In this document: piece after piece, positions 8,749 to 18,900 of the stretch
Numbering within the stretch: the stretch's first letter is position 1
How the letters are laid out: each line of letters begins with the position of its first letter
Assembly (NCBI GenBank): GCA_017881265.1
Contig: JADGRA010000018.1
Location: 1 to 57,055, forward strand
DNA from: Myxococcaceae bacterium
GTDB lineage: Bacteria; Myxococcota; Myxococcia; Myxococcales; Myxococcaceae
Reading direction: 5' to 3'
DNA length: 57,055 nucleotides
Position numbers and translations under genes: made by a program
The notes under the pieces: model-generated
Databases searched by the model: none
What the model saw: the letters and a program-made list of their open reading frames with translations, nothing else
Told to the model about the DNA's origin: nothing

Positions 8749-8886
8749 GGGAGGAGCCCAATCTAGCAAGGGCCACCGCCGGGGGGCGTGCGCGCCCCCC
8801 CCGGGCCGGCGGGGGCCCCAAAACTCGGTGTGGGCCTGTGGAGCAGACCCTGCGTGGAAAGCGCCTCTCCGGTATATGGGCTTGCC

Positions 8887-11586
8887 ATGTCCAAGAGCCG
8901 CACCGCTGCCCAGGTCCGCGAGGCCTTCCTGCGCTACTTCGAGCAGCGCGGGCACACCCGCGTCCCCTCGTCCTCGCTCGTCCCCTCCAACGACCCCACG
9001 CTGCTCTTCACCAACGCCGGGATGGTCCAGTTCAAGGACGTCTTCACCGGGCGGGAGAAGCGCGACTACGTCCGGGCGACCTCCTCGCAGAAGTGTGTCC
9101 GTGCCGGCGGCAAGCACAACGACCTGGACAACGTCGGCTTCACGGCGCGCCACCACACCTTCTTCGAAATGCTCGGGAACTTCTCCTTCGGCGACTACTT
9201 CAAGGCCGACGCCGTGGCCTTCGCCTGGGACTTCGTCACCCGCGAGCTCGCCATTCCGGCGGACCGGCTGGCGGCCACCGTCTTCGCCGGGGATAAGGGC
9301 ATCCCCTGGGACGAGGAGGCGTTCGGGCTGTGGCGCAAGCAGGGGCTTCCCGAGGCGCGCATCCAGCGCCTCGGGTACAGGGACAACTTCTGGGCGATGG
9401 GGGACACCGGCCCGTGCGGCCCCTGCTCGGAAATCCATTTTCACCAGGGCGATGACCTGCCGTGCGCGGAGGAGGCAGCCGGACGGCGTTGCCTTGGCGT
9501 GGCGTGCGAATGCGACCGGTGGCTGGAAATCTGGAACCTGGTCTTCATGCAGTTCGAGCGACGGCAGAAGGATGGGCCGCTCGCGCCGCTGCCCAGGCCC
9601 TCCATCGACACCGGCGCAGGGTTGGAGCGCGTGGCGGCCGTGGTGCAGGGCCTGCGGAGCAGCTACGACACCGACCTCTTCACCCCCCTCCTCGAGCGGG
9701 CGGCCCAGCTGAGCGGCAAGCGCTACGGCCACGACGCCGCCGACGACGCGTCGATGCGCGTCATCGCCGACCACAGCCGCGCCACCGCCTTCCTCATCTC
9801 GGATGGGGTCCAGCCCTCCAACGAGGGCCGAGGCTACGTGCTGCGTCGAATCATGCGCCGGGCCATCCGCCACGGGGCTCGGCTCGGCCTGGATGAACCG
9901 TTCCTCGAGCAGACGGTGGACCGCGTCATCGAGTTGATGGCGCCGGCGTTTGGCGAACTGCGGGAAAACCGCAGCTTCGTGCTGTCGGCCACCCGCCACG
10001 AGGAGGAGTCCTTTCGCCGGACGCTGGACCGAGGCCTGCGCCTCATCGACGAGGAGATTGCGAAGGTCCGTGCCGCCCACGGGAAGCAGCTTCCCGGCGA
10101 GGTGGTCTTCTTCCTCCACGGCACGCATGGCTTCCCCTGGGACCTGACGCAGCTCATCGCGCGCGAACGGGGGCTGGACATCGACCTGCCTGGCTACGAA
10201 AGGCTGATGGAGACCGAGCGGGAGAAGGCCAGCTTCGGTGGCTCCGGCGACCGGGCCATCGCCGACTTGTGGCCCCAGCTGCGGGAGCGGCTCGGCAAGG
10301 ACACCGAATTCCTCGGCTACCAGGCGGCGGGCAACGTCGGCGACGGCCGCGTGGTGGCCCTGGTGTCCGGGGGCAGGGAGGTGCAGCAGGCGACGGCGCC
10401 GGCGAAGGTGGAGGTGGTGACCGACCGCACGCCCTTCTACGGGGAGTCCGGCGGCCAGGTGGGCGACACCGGGCGTCTGGAGACGGCCGGAGGCGCGGCC
10501 CGGGGCGCGGTGCTGGATGCCCAGCGTCCGGTTTCGAGCCTGGTGAGCCACCAGGTGCAGCTGGAGGCGGGGACGCTGCAGGTGGGGGACGCGGTCCAGC
10601 TGTCGGTGGACGCGGAGCGTCGAAACTCCATTCGCCGCAACCACTCCGCCACGCACCTGCTCCACCGGGCGCTGAAGGTGGTGCTGGGCGACCACGTGAA
10701 GCAGGCCGGCTCGGTGGTGGCACCGGACTACCTCCGCTTCGACTATGCCCACTTCCAGGCGCCCACCAGCGCCGAGCTTGAGCGCGTGGAGGACCTGGTC
10801 AACGGCTGGATTCGCGACAACGCCGACGCCTCCACCCGGGTGATGGCGCTGGACGAGGCGAAGGCGGCCGGCGCGGTGGCCCTCTTCGGCGAGAAGTACG
10901 GCGACCGGGTCCGCGTGGTCAGCGTCCACCCGGAGTCCATTGAGCTGTGCGGTGGGACGCACGTGCGGCGCAGCGGGGATATCGGCCTCTTCAAGATTAC
11001 CGGCGAATCCTCCATCGCCTCCGGCGTGCGCCGGATTGTGGCGCTCACCGGCAGCGGCGCGCTCGCTTGGGTCCGCGACCTGGAACATGAGGTGCGGCGC
11101 GCCGCGGAGGTGCTCAGGACCTCTCCCAAGGAACTGGTGAAGCGGGTGGAAGCCACCCAGAAGCGCCTCAAGGAGCTCGAGCGCGAGGTGGAGACGGTGC
11201 AGCTCAAGGCCAGCTCCGACGCCGGGGACGCCCTGGCGCAGGTGCGCGAAGTCAATGGCATCAAGGTGCTCGCCACCCGGGTCGATCCGGCGGACGCCAA
11301 GCGCTACCGCGGGCTCGCCGACCAGTACCGCGACCGCCTCAAGTCGGGCGTGGTGGTGGTGTGGGGGGAGAAGGACGGCAAGGGCCTGGTGCTGGTGGCG
11401 GCCACCAAGGACCTGGTGGCCAAGGGCCTGTCGGCCGGGGACCTGGTGCGCGAGGTGGCACGGGAAACGGGGGGAGCCGGGGGTGGGAAGGCGGACCTGG
11501 CGCAGGCCGGCGGCGCGGACCCCTCGCTGCTGGCCGCGGCGGTGGAGCACCTGGTGGCTCGCGTTGGCGCCCCCCTCCCGGGATAA
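8887..11586 (+). CDS. alaS: Alanyl-tRNA synthetase
   Basis: AlaRS charges tRNA-Ala and clears mischarged Ser or Gly. The 899-residue protein has the class II catalytic core at the N-terminus (AFLRYFEQRGH, LLFTNAGMVQFK, HHTFFEMLGNFSFGDYFK) and the GDTGPCGPCSEIHF segment. The editing domain has its zinc ligands H586-x3-H590 (HSATH) and C688-x3-H692 (CGGTH). The C-terminal C-Ala domain spans about 780-899. The length is normal. ATG at 8887 gives the standard start MSKSRTAAQVREAFL. There is no clear Shine-Dalgarno in front of it (GGGCTTGCC), so initiation may be weak or from a short leader. Confidence 0.97.
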   Translation: MSKSRTAAQVREAFLRYFEQRGHTRVPSSSLVPSNDPTLLFTNAGMVQFKDVFTGREKRDYVRATSSQKCVRAGGKHNDLDNVGFTARHHTFFEMLGNFSFGDYFKADAVAFAWDFVTRELAIPADRLAATVFAGDKGIPWDEEAFGLWRKQGLPEARIQRLGYRDNFWAMGDTGPCGPCSEIHFHQGDDLPCAEEAAGRRCLGVACECDRWLEIWNLVFMQFERRQKDGPLAPLPRPSIDTGAGLERVAAVVQGLRSSYDTDLFTPLLERAAQLSGKRYGHDAADDASMRVIADHSRATAFLISDGVQPSNEGRGYVLRRIMRRAIRHGARLGLDEPFLEQTVDRVIELMAPAFGELRENRSFVLSATRHEEESFRRTLDRGLRLIDEEIAKVRAAHGKQLPGEVVFFLHGTHGFPWDLTQLIARERGLDIDLPGYERLMETEREKASFGGSGDRAIADLWPQLRERLGKDTEFLGYQAAGNVGDGRVVALVSGGREVQQATAPAKVEVVTDRTPFYGESGGQVGDTGRLETAGGAARGAVLDAQRPVSSLVSHQVQLEAGTLQVGDAVQLSVDAERRNSIRRNHSATHLLHRALKVVLGDHVKQAGSVVAPDYLRFDYAHFQAPTSAELERVEDLVNGWIRDNADASTRVMALDEAKAAGAVALFGEKYGDRVRVVSVHPESIELCGGTHVRRSGDIGLFKITGESSIASGVRRIVALTGSGALAWVRDLEHEVRRAAEVLRTSPKELVKRVEATQKRLKELEREVETVQLKASSDAGDALAQVREVNGIKVLATRVDPADAKRYRGLADQYRDRLKSGVVVVWGEKDGKGLVLVAATKDLVAKGLSAGDLVREVARETGGAGGGKADLAQAGGADPSLLAAAVEHLVARVGAPLPG

Positions 11587-11644
11587 GTTCTTGCAAAGCG
11601 GTTGGTCCGGGCCATCGTGACACCTGGGACACCGCCTGCCCGCG

Positions 11645-14413
11645 ATGGACTTCACACCGCTCCGCATCCGCTTGCCGTTTGGCAGCGAGGAAGAGTTCAT
11701 CGCGCGCTACGGCGTGCACGTCGGCCGGGATGGCTTCTTCCTGGCCACCCGCTCCCCCAAGGACGCTGGAACGAAGCTTGTCTTCGAATTGGTGCTGGCG
11801 GACGGCGCACCGCTGCTCTCCGGCGAGGGCGTGGTGGCCCGCACGGTGGCCGGAACGCGCACCGGCATGGTGGTTCGCTTTCTCCGCCTGGACGAAGCGG
11901 GCGCCGCGCTGGTGGACCGAATTGTCTCGGCGCGTCGCCCGGCCGAGGCGACGCCGGAGGCCCCACCCGCGGCCGCGTCGGCCCCGGCGCCAGCCGCCTC
12001 GGAGGCCACCACCTGGCTCGGCGACCCGACCCGGGACGTGGCCCGCGTCACCGGCCCGAGCGGTGTCCCCTTGGCGCGGCCTGCTGCCGGCGCCCAACAG
12101 CAGACACCGCCGGCGCCCCGCGCGGCGTTCGCGCCCGCGAGGCCTGCCGTTTCTGTCCATGACGCGCCCACCTGGCCGGGAGACCCGACGCGCGATTTGG
12201 TGCGCATCGGCCCTTCCGAGGGGCCCACGCCGTGGCCGGAGCCAACCGCCAGCCCCGCGCCGTCTGCGGCACCCTCTGCCCCGACGGCCGCGAGTGCGCC
12301 CGCGCCCGGTGTCCCCATCCACCTGCGGCCGACGCCCGCCATGGGCATTCCGGAGGCGGAGGCGCTGGAGGGAATGAAAGTCCACACCGCCGTCACGCCC
12401 GTGCGGGGTATGCCGGCGCTGGGCCCGGAAGTCGTCGCCTTCCTCGGCCGGGCGGAGGCCCCACCTGCCCCCACTGGCACCGAGGACACGGTGCTGTCGC
12501 CCGCCCCCCTTCTGCAAACGCCCGTGGACACGCCGGGCGAGGCCATCCTCGAGGCCCCCCCCGAAGGGGACGCCCGCCCGGCGCCCGGCGCCGAGGGGCC
12601 GCCCGACGAGACGGACACGTCCAGGGACGCTGCGCCAGCGCCCGCCCTGGACGCCCAAGGCGCGGTCCCGACGGAGACGGCAGCGCCAGCGGCCGAGGCC
12701 ATCCCGCTTCCCTCCCCCGCCACCATCCACCCGCCCCGTGCGCCGGTGTCCCCCACCCCGGTGGCCCGCGAGGCGGCGCCGCGGGCACAGGAGGCGCGCG
12801 CGGACAAGACGCCCACCCCGGCCCTCGGGACGGCCGCCGTCGGGGCGGGCGCGGGCAGCGTGGAGCCCGGCCTGGCCCCGGCAGTGCTGGGGCTGGACGT
12901 GGGCACGGCGTGGGCCCGCATGGCGTGGGCCCATGAGGGGCGGCTAGAACTGGTCCCCGCTGACGTGGACGCCAGCCAGCAGGCGCTGTCCTGCCGTCTG
13001 GTGCGTGACGCCCACGGCGTCCTCCACGTGCTGCAGCACGGAGAGGCCGAGGAGGCCCTCTGGGTGGGCAGCCCCGTCTGCCTGCTCGGGACACGCGCCG
13101 ACTCGCCGGCCATTCGCACCCTGGTGCGGCGCTGGCCCGTCCCGGTGGTGGCCGACGAGCGGGGGGAGGTGGCATTCGACTGGGCCGGCGTCACGGTGAC
13201 TGCCGTGGAGTTGGTGGCGGCACTGCTGCGCAGCCTCCGCGCCGCTGCCGAACGGCACACCCACCGGCCCTGTACCCAAGGGGTGCTGGTGGTGCCGGCT
13301 GCCTTCACGCTGCTGCAGCGCGCGCGGCTGCGCGAGGCCGCCGAGCGCGCCGGCCTGACGGTGCTGCGGCTATTGCAGGCACCCACCGCGGCTGCACTGG
13401 CCTTCGCCCAGGACCGCGCCATGGCGCGCCGGCGAGTGCTGGTGTGGCGGATGGGCGCAGCCACCTGCGACGCCGCCGTGGTGGCGGTGTCCGGAAACGA
13501 CTTGGACGTCGTCTCCTGCGGCGGGGACGGCGCCCTCGGTGGCGTCAACTTCGACGAGCAGCTCGCCCTGGGCCTGGACAAGACGGCTCGCACCGACCCG
13601 GCCCGCCTTCGCCTGCGCGTCGCCCAGGCGGAGCGCTGCAAGGTGACTCTCAGCACCAGCGAGCGCGGAGCCGTGCCGCCGGCGGTTGCCGGAGAGGCGG
13701 TCGTCGAGGTCAGCCGAGCGGAACTCGAACTGCGCACCGCAGCGCTCGTCGAGCGCAGTGTGCTCCTCGCCCAGGACGTCCTCCGGGCTGCCGGCCTGAG
13801 TGCGGAGAACATCGACGCCCTGGTGCTCTCGGGCGGCATGGCGCACGTCCCGCACGTGCGCCGTGCGGTGGAGCAGGCCTTCGGCAAGCCAGCGGCGCCG
13901 ACGGACGTGGACGGCGGCCCCGCCCTGGGAGCAGCGCTGCTTGGCGCGGCGTTGACGACGCCCGCCGTCAGCGGACGCGCCCGCTCCAACGTGGTGGAGG
14001 TGCTGGCCGTACCGCTGGAGGCCGTGGCGCCGGAGTTTGGCCACCAGCGGGCGTTCGAGCGAAACACCCGGCTGCCGGCGGAAAAGACGCTGACGCTGAC
14101 GCTTCCCGCCAACCAGCCCCTCGAGGTGCAAATCTTCCAGGGCATGGCCCGGGCACCGGACCCGCGCAGCTTCCTCGGCCTGTTGCATTCGGCCGGTGTG
14201 GAGCGCGATGGGGAATGGGCCCTGCACCTGGGGCTGAGCGCAGATGGGCTGTTTTCTGCTGCGGTGACGCCTCCCGGCGGCAAACGCCGGACGTTGGCCT
14301 TGCAGCCCGCGCCGGCGCCGGCCGAGGCCGCGGAGGAGGTCCGGAACCTGGAGGAAGCTGACCCTGGCGCGCGGCTGCTCGGAGGCCTGAAGCGCCTCTT
14401 CGGCAGGCGGTAA
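11645..14413 (+). CDS. PilZ-like / Hsp70-like fusion protein with long Pro/Ala linker
   Basis: A 922-residue protein in three parts. Residues 1-100 look like the PilZ-related domain frequent in myxobacteria (IRLPFGSEEEFIARYGVHVG, RDGFFLATRSP). Residues about 105-410 are a low-complexity Pro/Ala/Glu linker containing two copies of a short TW-GDPTRD motif. Residues about 411-775 are an Hsp70-type ATPase domain with LGLDVGTAWARMAW, VLVVPAAF, LLQAPTAAALAFAQ and LVLSGGMAHVPHVRRAVE. A beta-rich tail (about 790-905) recalls the Hsp70 substrate domain. The phosphate-2 loop is degenerate (WRMGAATCDAAVV), so ATPase activity is uncertain. It follows alaS by 58 bases. Confidence 0.88.
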   Translation: MDFTPLRIRLPFGSEEEFIARYGVHVGRDGFFLATRSPKDAGTKLVFELVLADGAPLLSGEGVVARTVAGTRTGMVVRFLRLDEAGAALVDRIVSARRPAEATPEAPPAAASAPAPAASEATTWLGDPTRDVARVTGPSGVPLARPAAGAQQQTPPAPRAAFAPARPAVSVHDAPTWPGDPTRDLVRIGPSEGPTPWPEPTASPAPSAAPSAPTAASAPAPGVPIHLRPTPAMGIPEAEALEGMKVHTAVTPVRGMPALGPEVVAFLGRAEAPPAPTGTEDTVLSPAPLLQTPVDTPGEAILEAPPEGDARPAPGAEGPPDETDTSRDAAPAPALDAQGAVPTETAAPAAEAIPLPSPATIHPPRAPVSPTPVAREAAPRAQEARADKTPTPALGTAAVGAGAGSVEPGLAPAVLGLDVGTAWARMAWAHEGRLELVPADVDASQQALSCRLVRDAHGVLHVLQHGEAEEALWVGSPVCLLGTRADSPAIRTLVRRWPVPVVADERGEVAFDWAGVTVTAVELVAALLRSLRAAAERHTHRPCTQGVLVVPAAFTLLQRARLREAAERAGLTVLRLLQAPTAAALAFAQDRAMARRRVLVWRMGAATCDAAVVAVSGNDLDVVSCGGDGALGGVNFDEQLALGLDKTARTDPARLRLRVAQAERCKVTLSTSERGAVPPAVAGEAVVEVSRAELELRTAALVERSVLLAQDVLRAAGLSAENIDALVLSGGMAHVPHVRRAVEQAFGKPAAPTDVDGGPALGAALLGAALTTPAVSGRARSNVVEVLAVPLEAVAPEFGHQRAFERNTRLPAEKTLTLTLPANQPLEVQIFQGMARAPDPRSFLGLLHSAGVERDGEWALHLGLSADGLFSAAVTPPGGKRRTLALQPAPAPAEAAEEVRNLEEADPGARLLGGLKRLFGRR

Positions 14414-14424
14414 GGCGCCCTTCT

Positions 14425-15762
14425 CTAGAGCGCCCCGACCGCGAGCAAGTTGCTGGGGCTTGGGTCCTTCGCGTGTGCGGCCAGCAGGAGGTCCGCGGGG
14501 GAGCGAGCAGCGCGCGCCGTCTCCTCGAGCGGGTCCAAGAGCGGCCCATCCTCCGGGTCCAGCCGGCGCAGCCCGTCGCGAGCCACCTGCACCATCTGCT
14601 GGGCCAGCTCGCTGATGCGCATGCCCCGCAGCGTCCCGTGCAGGCCGAGGCGCTGGGCCTCGGCGTGAAAGGAAAGGTGTTCGGCAAAAGACAGCTGGGG
14701 GAGCAGCCGTCCGGCCTCCTGCAGCGCCTGGGCGTCGTAGAGCAGGCCCCGCCACAGCGCCGCCATCGCCCCGGCGGTTGCCGCTGAGCCACTGTCTGCC
14801 GAGCGCACCTCCAGCACCGACTTGAGTCGCACCTCGGGAAACAGCGTGGAGAGGTGGTCGGCCCAATCCGAGGCCAGGGCCGGGGCCCCGTTCCAGCCCT
14901 GAGCGAGCAGGCCGCGGAAGGTGAGGCCAGGGGTTTCGTAGCGGCCGCCGCGGCGGAGAAACAGCAAGGGGGCATCGAGCGCCCACTCCACGTAGGCCCG
15001 GTAGCTGAAGGAGCCATCGAGGAGCGCCGGGAAGTACCCGCAGCGGGCGGGGTCCACCTCGTTCCAGACGCGGCTCCGGTAGGACTGCCAGCCCGCCGGC
15101 CGCCCGTCGACGAGCGGGCTGTTGGCGTAGAGGGCGAGGAGCACCGGCGCCAGCCGGGCCGTCACCGTCACCTTGCGGGCGCAGTCGGCCTCGTCCGCCC
15201 AGTCGAGCGAGACCTGGGTGGTGCAGGTCATCAGCATCATGTCGAGCGCCAGCCGGCCGCGCCGCCCCAAGGTCTCGCGCATGGCTGAATAGCGGGCCTT
15301 GGGCATCCACGGCATGTGGGCGGTGGTTCCCCAGGGCCGGTAGCCGAAGCATACCGGGAGCAACCCGAGCGACTGGGCGGCCGCGCGCAGCGCGGCGGCA
15401 TCGCGCAGATTCTCCGCGTGTGCCTCCCGGGCGGTGCGGAAGGGAGAGCCGGACAGCTCCACCTGCCCGCCCGGTTCCAGCGAGACGGTGAGGGGCGACT
15501 TGGTCAGGGCGATGGTGGGCCCGTCCGGGCTCTCGCGGAAGGGCTGGTAGCCGGCGGGCTCGAATGCGGCGAGCAGCGCGCCGATGCCCTGGGGGCCCGG
15601 GTAGGGCACCGGCTCCGAGGAGTGGCGCGGGTAGACGAAGCGCTCGTGCTCGAGGCCGACCCGGAAGTGCGCCGCCGGCTTCTCGGCCTGGCGGAACGTC
15701 TCCACCAGGTCCTGGACCTGACTCAGCGTTCGGACGTCGGTGGGGGCGCGGTCGAGGGTCAT
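14425..15762 (-). CDS. gshA: Glutamate-cysteine ligase, GCS2 (plant/proteobacterial) type
   Basis: This enzyme makes gamma-glutamylcysteine, the first step of glutathione synthesis, in the cytoplasm. The 445-residue protein shows the family marks FRVGLEHERFVY, ALTKSPLTVSLEPGGQVELSG, GYRPWGTT with MPKARYSAM, MMLMTCTTQVSLDW and EVRSADSG. Length and motif order fit the GCS2 family rather than the E. coli GshA type. It converges with the Hsp70-like gene (11 bases between stops). No gshB is visible in the window. Confidence 0.88.
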   Translation of the reverse strand: MTLDRAPTDVRTLSQVQDLVETFRQAEKPAAHFRVGLEHERFVYPRHSSEPVPYPGPQGIGALLAAFEPAGYQPFRESPDGPTIALTKSPLTVSLEPGGQVELSGSPFRTAREAHAENLRDAAALRAAAQSLGLLPVCFGYRPWGTTAHMPWMPKARYSAMRETLGRRGRLALDMMLMTCTTQVSLDWADEADCARKVTVTARLAPVLLALYANSPLVDGRPAGWQSYRSRVWNEVDPARCGYFPALLDGSFSYRAYVEWALDAPLLFLRRGGRYETPGLTFRGLLAQGWNGAPALASDWADHLSTLFPEVRLKSVLEVRSADSGSAATAGAMAALWRGLLYDAQALQEAGRLLPQLSFAEHLSFHAEAQRLGLHGTLRGMRISELAQQMVQVARDGLRRLDPEDGPLLDPLEETARAARSPADLLLAAHAKDPSPSNLLAVGAL

Positions 15763-15954
15763 GAGCCGGGGACGGGCGGGGAGCCTCTATAACGCGGAGG
15801 GTGCGGGCCGGGCGCGTCATTCGCCGCCCCCCTCCCCTTGTCGCCTTGAAGGCCCTCTGGCCCGGCGATTAGAGTCGACTGCAGGAAGTATTCCCCTTCT
15901 ACCGCTGTTCTCTCGGTTCCCAGGGGCGCCCTTCGTAAAGGCCCTCCGTTCCCT

Positions 15955-18900
15955 ATGCGCATCTTTCGTCGACTGCTTCTCGTGGTGGTGCTGCTCGGCG
16001 CCTGGGCCTTCGTCGGCCGGGACCGTGCCCCCCTTCCGGTCACCTTCAACGAGGCGGTGGCAGGCCCCGCCGCCGGGCCCTCGCACCTGGAGGGAGCGCC
16101 CGAAGGCCTCCGCCCGGCGGACAAGTCCAACCACGACCTGTCGGCCCTCAAAATCTTCAACAAGGTCGTCCTCTACGTGAAGGACAACTACGTCGACCCG
16201 AAGCGCATCCGCCCCAAGGAGATGCTCGTCGAGGCCCTGAGGTCGGTGGAGCGCACCGTGCCCGAGGTCTTGGTCGAGGACAAGGACCCCGACCACGTCA
16301 CGTTGAACGTCAACGGCAAGGTCAAGGACTACGACATCAGCCACGTGGATTCGCTGTGGAAGATGTCGTTCACGATGAAGGACATCTTCGAGTTTATCGC
16401 GTCCAACATGCGCCCCACCGAGGACAGCCGGGAGGTGGAATACGCGGCGGTCAACGGGATGCTATCCACCCTCGACCCGCACTCCATCCTGCTCAAGCCG
16501 GAGCAGTACCGGGAGATGCGCCTGACCACCAAGGGGGAATTCGGTGGCTTGGGCTTCGTCATCCAGATGCGCGAAAGCAACCTCACCGTGGTGCGCGTGC
16601 TGGCGCAGACGCCCGCCTACCGGGCCGGCATCAAGCGCGACGACATCATCCGGAAAATCGGCGAGGAATCCACCGTCAACATGGACCTCAACGAGGCGGT
16701 CAACAAGCTGCGCGGGCCGGTGGGCAGCAAGGTGACCATCACCGTCGACCGCAAGGGGCTGGACAAGCCGATGGTTCTCAGCCTGGCCCGCGACATGATT
16801 TCCATCGAGTCCGTGCAGTCCAAGCTGCTCGCCGGAAACGTGGGCTACCTGCGCCTCAAGAATTTCCAAGGCAACACCACCCGGGACCTGCAGGCGGCGC
16901 TGAGCAAGCTCGCCGCCGAAACCCGGGCCACCGGGGGCCTGAAGGGCCTGGTCCTCGACCTGCGCGGAGACCCGGGCGGGCTCCTCGAGCAGGCCATCCA
17001 GGTGACGGACCTCTTCGTCAGCCAGGGCACCATCGTCACCACCGTGGCGCAGATGGAACGCGTCCGGGAGGAGAAGCGGGCCCACGCCGACGACGCCGAC
17101 ATCAACGTCCCGCTGGCGGTGCTGGTGAACCCAGGGAGCGCCTCGGCGTCGGAGATTGTGGCCGGCGCGCTGAAGAACCTGAACCGCGCCACCATCATCG
17201 GCCAGCAGACGTTCGGCAAGGGCTCGGTGCAGGTGCTGTATGAGTTTCCCTCGCCCTCCGGCAATCCCAACGAGGAGAGCGCACTCAAGTTGACCATCGC
17301 CAAGTACCTCACCCCGGGGGACGTCTCCATCCAGGAGGTGGGCATCGAGCCGGACATCGAGCTCATCCCCACCCGGGTGACGGCCGACCGGGTGAACGTC
17401 TTCGCTCCGCGCAAGACCATCGGCGAAGCGGACCTCGAGCACCACTTCGGCAACCCCTCCAGCCAGGCCGCCGCCACCAAGCGCGAGCAGGTGCTCGGCC
17501 GCGAGAAGCCTGCCGCCACCGTGCACTACCTGAAGGAGGACACCCGGCAGAAGGACGCCGCAGCGCGCCAGCAGAAGCTCGAGGAGGGCAAGGACCCGAA
17601 GCTGTCCAAGACGGACAAGAGCCTCGGCAAGAAGAAGCCAGGCGAGGGCGAGTCGGACACCGAGCCGGGCCACATCGACGAGGACCTGTATGACCAGCTC
17701 GATGCGGACACCCAGGACGAGGTGAAGGAGGACTTCGAGGTCCTCTTCGCCCGGGACTTCGTGTTGAAGGCCCCCGCCTCGCAGCGCGACCGGATGCTGG
17801 CCATGGGCGCTCCGTTCATCCAGGAGCGGATGGAGAAGGAGCAGGAGCGCATCAACGAGGCCATCGCGGCGCTGGGGGTGGACTGGAGTCCAGGTCCCAC
17901 GCCGAAGGCTCCGCAGTTGCAAGCGACGCTTCGGCCGAGCTCGGAGCGCCGCATCCTGGCGGGCGAGAAGTTCGACCTCGACCTCGCGGTGGAGAACCGG
18001 GGCAGCGAGCCCATCAAGCGACTCCGGGCGTGGACCGAGAGCGAGAACCCGCTGCTCGACCGGCGGGAATTCATCTTCGGGGCGCTCAAGCCCGGAGAAA
18101 AGCGCACCTGGAAGGTGTCGGTCCAACTTCCCAAGAACCTGACCAGCCGTCGCGACGACGTGACGGTGAAGTTCCTCGATGACTCCGGGCCGCTTCCGGA
18201 GACCCTGGTGGCAGAGCTGAATTTCGCGGAGCTGGCGCGTCCCTCCTTCGCCATCGGCTGGCAAGTCATCGACGAGTGCGCCGCCTGCAACGGCGATGGC
18301 GTCGTCCAGCGAGGCGAGCAGGTGCAGATTTTGGTGGACGTCACCAACATCGGGGGCGGCAAGGCACTAGATGTCTCTGCCCAAATCAAAAATGGCGCCG
18401 ACCAGAACGTCTTCATCGACAAGGGCCGCTTCCGCCTGGGCGAGCTGGCTCCCGGGGAAACCAAGACGGCTCGCTTCGAGCTCGAAGTGAAGAAGGGCTA
18501 CGTGGGAGAGACGTTCCCCCTCAAGTTCGCGGTCGTGGACGTGCAGCTCGAGGAGTTCGCCACCGAGAAGCTGCAAATCCCCATCGCCGACCACCCGCTC
18601 AGCGTCGAGGCCCGCAAGGGCCTGCTGCGCCTGGACAGTGGGACGGCCATCCTCGCCCGGCCGGACGCCCAGTCCGGCGCCCTCTTCAAAGTCAACAAGG
18701 GGGGCGCCGTCGTGGCGGAGCTGGCGCGCGTCAACGGGCTGGTCAAGGTGGAACTGGAGAAGGGCCGCTTCGCCTTCGTCCGCAGCCAGGATGCCCACGA
18801 GGTGAAGTCCGGCAAGGTGGCCACGGCCAAGGAATTCCAGTCGGTCCCCTTCCGCGAGCCACCGCAGATTGCCGTTAACGTCGAGCCGGAGAAGGGAGGC

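Noticed and set aside
5725-8766. A 1013-residue plus-strand frame
   Set aside because: It is the shadow of the M28 peptidase gene in GC-rich DNA. No domain wording is seen, while the minus strand has full family motifs.
8874-8879. TATATG as an alaS -10 box giving a leaderless transcript
   Set aside because: No acceptable -35 element is present and the match is weak.
8749-11700. A minus-strand frame continuing the peptidase gene far upstream across alaS
   Set aside because: It is antisense to the well-supported alaS, its translation is low-complexity, and the signal peptide with GTG at 8748 marks the true start.
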